Origin: Achromobacter aloeverae | Lineage (GTDB): Bacteria > Pseudomonadota > Gammaproteobacteria > Burkholderiales > Burkholderiaceae_B | Direction of reading: 5' to 3' | Assembly: GCF_004121055.1 (NCBI RefSeq) | Contig: NZ_PYAL01000010.1 | Coordinates: 124,001-188,000, forward strand | Length of the DNA stretch: 64,000 nt | Part shown: piece after piece, positions 61,314-64,000 of the stretch | Position numbering within the stretch: position 1 is the stretch's first letter | Layout of the letters: each line of letters starts with the position of its first letter | Program-made: the position numbers and the translations under genes | Notes under the pieces: model-generated | The model's database searches: none | The model's input: only the letters and a program-made list of their open reading frames with translations | What the model was told of the DNA's origin: nothing

Positions 61314-62198
61314 ATGAAAAATTCCCCCTCTACCTACCGCGTTGGCGCGGCGACGATTACCCGTGTCGAAGAGACGGCATTCGCGCTCGCGCCCGAGGTG
61401 CTTTTCCCCGAGTGGGGTGAGGGAGCAGGGAGCGACTTGAAAGCGCATCTGTCTACTGCCAGCCTGGATCTCCGCAACCGCCAGGTGGCGTTGCACACCC
61501 ACCTGTGGGTAGTCGAAGTGGGCGATTTGAAAATCGTCGTCGACACCGGCATAGGCAACGGCAAGGCCAGGCCGTTCGGCAAGCTTTTCGACCAGCTCGA
61601 TAATCCTGTTCCGCAGCGGTTCGAGGCGGCGGGATTCCGGCGCGAGCAGATCGACTACGTGCTGCTGACGCACCTGCACGTGGACCACGTGGGGTGGAAT
61701 ACCTATTGGGAAAGCGGCCGGTGGACGCCTTTCTTTCCCAATGCGACGTATGTGTTTCCGCAGCGTGAGCGCAAATACTTCGCCACGCCGCAGGGCGAGG
61801 CGCGCCGCATGGTGTACGACGACAGCGTTGCGCCGATTATCGAGGCGCAACAGGCGCGCATGGTGCCGGATGGCGTATTGCAGTTCGCCGAAGGCATCCG
61901 TTTCTTTCCGACACCGGGGCACAGCGCAGGCCACATCGCGATAGAAATCACTTCCGAGGGGCAGACGGCGCTTTTCTCCGGCGATGTCATGCACAGTCCC
62001 GTGCAGGTTTATCGTCCGGAGTGGAGCTCGATGTTCTGTCTTGATCAGAGGCAGGCTCGCGCCTCCCGGAAATGGCTGCTCGACCATGCGGCCAGGACGG
62101 TGGCAACCGTCTTTCCCGCGCATTTCCCCGAGACTTCCGCGGGACGGATTCATGAAACCGGGAGCGGATACGCCTGGCGGTATGTCGAAAGCGAATGA
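61314..62198 (+). CDS. Metallo-beta-lactamase-fold hydrolase
   Basis: A 294-residue binuclear zinc hydrolase. Metal motif H-x-H-x-D-H is in YVLLTHLHVDHVGWNTYWES, with further ligands His in FFPTPGHSAGHIAIEI, Asp in LFSGDVMHSPVQ and His in VFPAHFPETS. The FGKLFDQLDNPVPQRF-like N-terminal insert resembles methyl-parathion hydrolase/AHL-lactonase-like members. Lactonase or esterase activity is likely, substrate unknown. GGAGCAGGAC precedes the ATG. It follows the MFS gene by about 100 bases. Confidence 0.9.
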   Translation: MKNSPSTYRVGAATITRVEETAFALAPEVLFPEWGEGAGSDLKAHLSTASLDLRNRQVALHTHLWVVEVGDLKIVVDTGIGNGKARPFGKLFDQLDNPVPQRFEAAGFRREQIDYVLLTHLHVDHVGWNTYWESGRWTPFFPNATYVFPQRERKYFATPQGEARRMVYDDSVAPIIEAQQARMVPDGVLQFAEGIRFFPTPGHSAGHIAIEITSEGQTALFSGDVMHSPVQVYRPEWSSMFCLDQRQARASRKWLLDHAARTVATVFPAHFPETSAGRIHETGSGYAWRYVESE

Positions 62199-62234
62199 GC
62201 GGTCTTCTCCCGGGCTGCCTGGCTCGCGCCTTTC

Positions 62235-63014
62235 CTAGATGAACATCCCGCCCGAGGCCTCGATGCGCTGGGCGTTGATCCAGCGGTTGTCCTCCGTCAA
62301 CAGCGACGCGATCAACGGGCCGATATCGTCGGGCAGGCCGGCGCGGCCCAGGGCCGTATTGCTGGCGACAAAGCGGTTCAGGTCCGGATTGTCCCGTACG
62401 ATGCCGCCGCTGAAATCCGTCTGGATGGCGCCGGGCGCGACCGTATTCGCGGCGATGCCGCGGGTGCCGAGTTCCTTGGCCAGGTAGCGGGTAAAGACTT
62501 CCACGGCGCCTTTCATCGCCGCATAGGGCGCACTGTTCGGAATCGTGATCCGCGTCAGGCCCGACGAGATATTCACGATGCGCCCGCCATCGCGCAGGAC
62601 AGGCAGCAGTTTTTGCGTCAGGAAGAAAACGCCCTTGAAGTGGACGTTGTAGAGCGCATCCAGCTCTTCTTCGGTCGTGAACTCGATCGCGTTGTGATGC
62701 GAGGTGCCCGCGTTGTTGACAAGGAAATCGATCCTGTCGGCGTCCAGTTCGCGCAGGGCTGTCCGCAGCTTCCCCAGGAAGTCGTCGAAGGTGGAAACCT
62801 TGCCGGTATCCAGTTGCAGGGCGACGGCCCGGCCGCCTTCGGTGGCAACGGCGGCAAGCACTTTGTCGGCTTCCGCGCGGTTGGAATGGTAAGTGAAGAT
62901 ACTGCGGACGCCGCGCCTGGCCAGGCTCAGGACGGTGCTGCGCCCAAGGCCTCTGCTGCCTCCGGTCACCAGGGCGATTGCGTTGGTGGAGGCCGTATAA
63001 ATCGTGTCAGCCAA
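62235..63014 (-). CDS. Short-chain dehydrogenase
   Basis: A 259-residue SDR: IALVTGGSRGLGRSTVLSLA, FLVNNAGTSHHNAIEFTTEE, catalytic Ser in IVNISSGLTRITIPNSAPYA with Y-x3-K in PYAAMKGAVEVFTRY. The SGGMFI C-terminus is typical of 3-oxoacyl-reductase-type SDRs. It is divergent from the AraC regulator at 63131, a common layout for regulator-SDR pairs responding to aldehydes or ketones. Confidence 0.92.
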   Translation of the reverse strand: MADTIYTASTNAIALVTGGSRGLGRSTVLSLARRGVRSIFTYHSNRAEADKVLAAVATEGGRAVALQLDTGKVSTFDDFLGKLRTALRELDADRIDFLVNNAGTSHHNAIEFTTEEELDALYNVHFKGVFFLTQKLLPVLRDGGRIVNISSGLTRITIPNSAPYAAMKGAVEVFTRYLAKELGTRGIAANTVAPGAIQTDFSGGIVRDNPDLNRFVASNTALGRAGLPDDIGPLIASLLTEDNRWINAQRIEASGGMFI

Positions 63015-63130
63015 TTTTTACTCCGAGATAGGGTGCGGAACACGCAGATTAGAGGCGCAAGGCTGAAGCGCCTACGCTCAAACCATCCTATTTATTGCCT
63101 GATCCTGCTTTTTGCGTTAGCGTCCACGGA

Positions 63131-64000
63131 ATGGATACCCCAACCAGCCACGCTACGCGCTTGACCGCACTGGTCGACGCGGTGAGCCGCTATGCCGCGC
63201 GGCAACAGGGAGCAAGCCCGTTCTACACGAGGGCGGACGGCTTGATCGTCTTGCGCTCCCTCCGCCATCGGCATCCGACCCAGCTGATACATAAACCCGC
63301 ACTGTGCATCGTCGTCCAGGGCGCCAAATGGAGCGCTTTTGGCAGCCACAGGCTCGAATACCGGGCGGGCCAGGCCATGGTGGTCTCGCTCGAAATGCCC
63401 GGTTCCAGCCAGGTGATGGAAGGGAGCGAGGACATGCCGTATCTGAGCGTGGTGATACAACTGGACCAGGCTGCGATGCGCGAGGTCCTCGCGCAGATCG
63501 CCACACCGCCGGCGATGGACGTGGAATCCCCGGACAGCGCTTTCGTTATTCCGCTGGGCAGCGAACTCATCGACTGCGCATTGCGCGCGATACGCCTGCT
63601 GGACACGCCGGCCGCGGTCCCGGTGCTGTACCCGCTGCTGATGCGGGAAATCTGCTTTTGGCTGTTGAGCGGGCCTAATGGCGGGCGCATCGCGCGTATC
63701 ATCGCCAGCGGCGAGCGGCACCACGGCATCGTCAAGGCGATGCACGTATTGCGTACAAGGTATGCAGATTCGTTTCGGATCGAGGAACTGGCGGCCATTG
63801 CAAGGCTTAGTCCGTCGGCGTTTCATCACAAATTCAAGGCCCTGACGTCCGTGACGCCCTTGCAGTACCAGAAGCAGATCCGCCTGCTCGAAGCCCGGCG
63901 CCTGATGGCCGCGGGCGAAGCCAATGCGCAGGCCGCGGCGATACGGGTGGGCTACGAAAGCGCTTCGCAGTTCAATCGGGAATATGCCCGGATGTTCGGC
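63131..64000 (+). CDS. AraC-family transcription regulator, truncated by the window end
   Basis: At least 290 codons, open to the last base. The N-terminal AraC_N domain reads VQGAKWSAFGSHRLEYRAGQ then AMVVSLEMPGSSQV, the YqhC-type arrangement; the C-terminal double helix-turn-helix includes FRIEELAAIARLSPSAFHHK and YQKQIRLLEARRLMAAGEAN, followed by AIRVGYESASQFNREYARMF. Regulators of this type usually activate an adjacent reductase; the divergent SDR at 62235 is the candidate. The stop codon lies outside the window. Confidence 0.92.
   Translation, partial: MDTPTSHATRLTALVDAVSRYAARQQGASPFYTRADGLIVLRSLRHRHPTQLIHKPALCIVVQGAKWSAFGSHRLEYRAGQAMVVSLEMPGSSQVMEGSEDMPYLSVVIQLDQAAMREVLAQIATPPAMDVESPDSAFVIPLGSELIDCALRAIRLLDTPAAVPVLYPLLMREICFWLLSGPNGGRIARIIASGERHHGIVKAMHVLRTRYADSFRIEELAAIARLSPSAFHHKFKALTSVTPLQYQKQIRLLEARRLMAAGEANAQAAAIRVGYESASQFNREYARMFG

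Overview
The window is GC-rich bacterial chromosome (no plasmid, phage or transposase genes seen) that reads as a betaproteobacterium of the Alcaligenaceae, close to Bordetella/Achromobacter. The reasons are the dusB-fis-purH order, a phasin gene, paired bpt and aat genes, an ilvE/CHCC-zinc-finger pair, and four solute-binding proteins of the Bug (TctC) type, a family greatly expanded in that group. Taxonomy is inferred from gene content only.

Layout. 0-31 kb is mostly housekeeping: purH (cut by the window start), fis, dusB, ubiH, pepP, a Mn-type (yybP-ykoY) riboswitch with a CaCA cation exchanger, a structured leader before an orphan ACT-like MgtC-tail protein, a porin, a CtaG-like oxidase assembly protein, galU, a BepA-like periplasmic protease, ilvE, azlCD, rhlE, a phasin, pyrD, the two N-end-rule aminoacyl-transferases (bpt, aat), a NUDIX hydrolase and an aldose epimerase. 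Junctions here carry short tandem repeats and two families of longer GC-rich intergenic repeats (5.1-5.4 and 12.3-12.6 kb).

30.4-39.7 kb is a catabolic block: Bug protein and IclR regulator on the minus strand, then a tightly packed plus-strand operon (crotonase, SDR, CoA-transferase A and B, nitronate-monooxygenase-type flavoprotein, MaoC hydratase, OB-fold protein, thiolase-like protein lacking the nucleophilic Cys), closed by a MarR gene with a clear palindromic operator. It looks like beta-oxidation-type breakdown of an unidentified organic acid.

39.7-47.7 kb holds a ClC channel, ferritin-like and copper-storage proteins, a third Bug protein, a GST, an S4 RNA-binding protein, an Mrr-like nuclease-fold membrane protein and small unknown genes.

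47.8-54.9 kb is an amino-acid-related island: LysR, enolase-superfamily enzyme, Bug protein, kbl and tdh (threonine to glycine) on the minus strand, and divergently a tandem glycine riboswitch in front of a DadA-type D-amino acid dehydrogenase. It ends at a tRNA-Cys gene.

55.1-64 kb contains an Fnr-type oxygen regulator and a second accessory stretch: LysR/SDR/LysR, an AstE/AspA-like deacylase with an anion-symporter-type MFS transporter, a metallo-beta-lactamase-fold enzyme, an SDR and a divergent AraC regulator cut by the window end.
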